33,863 bases of DNA. It comes from UBA1774 sp045628925. GTDB lineage: Bacteria > Bacillota > Clostridia > Oscillospirales > Oscillospiraceae. Shown one piece after another: positions 32,356 to 33,863 of this stretch. The stretch lies in the NCBI GenBank assembly GCA_045628925.1, contig JAZQQF010000124.1, positions 1 through 33,863 of the forward strand, written 5' to 3'. The translations under genes were made by a program, and so were the position numbers. Position 1 is the first letter of the stretch, and every line of letters begins with the position of its first letter. The notes under the pieces are model-generated. The model worked only from the letters and a program-made list of their open reading frames with translations, was not told the origin of the DNA and searched no databases.

Positions 32356-32388
32356 AAAAAAACCGGGAGGCGCTTTCGCGCCTCCCGG
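32356..32388 (-). terminator. Terminator of the glycyl radical enzyme gene
   Basis: A perfect 11-bp stem CCGGGAGGCGC/GCGCCTCCCGG with a GAAA loop on the minus strand (32363-32388) is followed by TTTTTTT. It lies 16 bases after the stop codon. Confidence 0.92.
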
Positions 32389-32404
32389 CAGGGGTTTATG
32401 AAAC

Positions 32405-33863
32405 TCAGATGGAATGCTCGGCGCGGGAGATGATGTCCTCCTGCATACCGGGGGTCATATCCACGAAGTAGGCGGAGAAGCCCGCGATACGGACGACGAG
32501 GTTATGATACTCATCGGGGTTCTGCTGGGCCTTGCGCAGCGTGGCAGCGTCCACCACGTTGTACTGCACTTCCATGCCGCCGTCCTCGAAGTAGGCCTTG
32601 GTGGCGTCTTCCAGCTTGGTGATGCCGCCGTTGCTCTTCAGGCTGGTGGGATGGATCTTCAGGTTCAGCGCCATGCCGTCCATGAAATGGCCGTGCTCGA
32701 AGGTGGTGGAAGAGGCGAACACGCTGGTGGGACCGTTCACGTCGCGGCCCTGCGCGGGGCTGGCAGCGTCGGCGATGGGGGTGCCGGTCTTGCGTCCGTC
32801 AGGCGTGGCCCAGGTGATCTCGCCCTGCACCACGTGGTCGGAAGCACCGAAGGTGCCGCACTTATAGACCTTGCAGCGGGCATTGGAGAAGTTGCGGGTG
32901 ATGCTGTAGTACAGGTCGATGACGTACTTCATCTCTTCGTCGGCATAGGGATCGCCGTTGCCGAAGTGAGGAACCTCGTTCAGCACGCGCTGACGCAGAG
33001 GCTCGTAGCCTTCCCAGTTGGCCAGAATGGCATCGAGGAATTCCTTGGCGGAGACGATCTTCTTATCGAAGACCATGTACTTCAGAGCGGTCAGGCTGTC
33101 CGCCGTGGTGGCGAGGCCGGTAGCGGTGCCGCCGTAGGAGTTGTACTTCGCGCCGCCCTCGGACACGTCCTTGCCCTGTTCCATGCAGCCCTCGGTGGAG
33201 ATGGAGAGGTTGGGGTAGGGGAAGAGGCGGGGGAACTCATGCTCGGTGTAGTTGTTCAGCGTGGCGGACCAGGTGAGCATCCAGGTGGCGATCTTCTCGA
33301 AGGCGGCCTTCACTTCGTCCATGGACTTCATGTCGTAGAGGTAGCCGCTGCGGAGCTTCTCAGGCACCTGCGCGCCGTTCATGGGGTTCACGCCATTGTT
33401 AATGGCCATAAGCAGAACGATGGCCCAGTAGATGCCGCTGTGGCCCATGGCGGAGCCGTTGGGCGCGGGGTAGTCGTTGCCGGAGCCGGTGATCTCCTGG
33501 CAGCCGATGATGGCGAAGTTGCGGGCGTCCTCCAGAGAGAAGCCCAGCTCCCGCATGAGGGAGGGCACGATGACTTCGTCATTCTGCAGAAGCGGCAGGC
33601 CGCCCACGCGCATGGAGGTATACATGGCGCAGTCCCACAGCTCCTTGGGGGTGTTCTAGTTCACGCGGAGGGAGATGGTGGGCTCGTGCAGCTCCAGACG
33701 GGCCATGGCTTCGAGGACCATGAAGGACACGGGGTTGGAGGCATCTTCGCCGGTCTCGGGGATGACGCCGCCGATGGTGGTGTGCTGGCCCTGATGGCCG
33801 ATGCCGGCGGTCTGGGCGGTCTTGCCGAAGCCGCCGCCGTGGAAGGTGTTGATCTTCAGGAAG
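32405..33863 (-). CDS. Glycyl radical enzyme, 3' part, with in-frame TAG
   Basis: A pyruvate formate-lyase superfamily protein, 5' end outside the window. The active-site segment GCQEITGSG supplies the thiyl cysteine and a nearby Glu. The glycyl radical site is VVRIAGFSAYF, 30-40 residues from the C-terminus. EGGAKYNSYGG and FGNGDPYADEE are further family segments. A Cys with a neighbouring Glu, rather than two adjacent Cys, points to the dehydratase, decarboxylase or lyase groups, not to formate-lyase. The substrate is unknown. In the same frame a TAG (33656-33658) interrupts conserved sequence: upstream reads EPTISLRVN, downstream NTPKELWDCA, both intact. Homology continues upstream to the window edge (GIGHQGQHTTIGGV, DASNPVSF). 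So it is a recent nonsense mutation, a sequence error, or a decoded amber codon. No activase gene is in view. Confidence 0.82.
33656..33658 (-). other. In-frame TAG codon within the glycyl radical enzyme
   Basis: The minus strand reads GTG AAC TAG AAC ACC. The reading frame is conserved on both sides. A possible reinitiation ATG lies at 33625 with AAGGAG 15 bases before it. Confidence 0.8.

Noticed and set aside
1..33863. CRISPR arrays, insertion sequences, tRNA or prophage genes
   Set aside because: No regularly spaced direct repeats, transposase motifs, cloverleaf genes or phage structural genes were recognised on either strand.

Overview
The window reads as chromosome of a GC-rich, anaerobic, probably gut-dwelling Gram-positive bacterium (Clostridia, perhaps Oscillospirales). 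This is an inference. Supporting signs are strong AGGAGG-type ribosome binding sites, sigma-A promoters with 17-base spacers, a Tad pilus locus with no outer-membrane secretin, a clostridial-type c-di-GMP riboswitch, an oxygen-sensitive glycyl radical enzyme, and plant- or glucuronide-directed glycosidases. No tRNA, rRNA, CRISPR array, transposase or phage gene was seen.

Layout. 1-6490 is mostly on the plus strand: the 3' end of a CoA-disulfide reductase/rhodanese fusion, a SirTM-type sirtuin with its own promoter, a 580-residue unknown protein with an internal repeat, a minus-strand histidine phosphatase, and a proBA proline operon with a clear promoter. 6661-8191 is a minus-strand pair: a small two-helix membrane protein and a GH8 exo-oligoxylanase. 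8295-17831 is one long minus-strand Tad/Flp pilus operon: prepilin peptidase, Flp pilin, TadE, CpaB, TadZ, TadA, TadB, TadC, DUF192, a coiled-coil protein and a TadG-like beta-helix protein. It starts from a TTGACA-N17-TATAAG promoter. Its leader carries a cyclic-di-GMP-I (GEMM-I) riboswitch, a terminator right after the aptamer, a 71-nt imperfect hairpin and a second strong terminator.

18011-25232 is an unusual metabolic island. Two paralogous 565/594-residue proteins, each apparently two tandem MoaF-like units, flank a GH63-like glycosidase and an FAD-dependent oxidoreductase. The first three genes are on the minus strand and the second MoaF-like gene is divergent. The genes look highly expressed from their codon use, and their joint role is not one I recognise. 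25250-32335 (minus) carries an MscS channel, a GNAT acetyltransferase, a GH2 beta-glucuronidase-like enzyme and a 1286-residue calpain-family cysteine protease. The protease shares a C-terminal motif with the 580-residue protein near the left end. 32405-33863 is the 3' part of a glycyl radical enzyme whose conserved reading frame is crossed by one in-frame TAG. None of the 28 genes here ends in TAG.

Best candidates for new biology: the tandem-MoaF/glycosidase/flavoprotein island, the two-checkpoint c-di-GMP leader of the Tad operon, the bacterial calpain with its possible partner family, and the amber codon in the glycyl radical enzyme.
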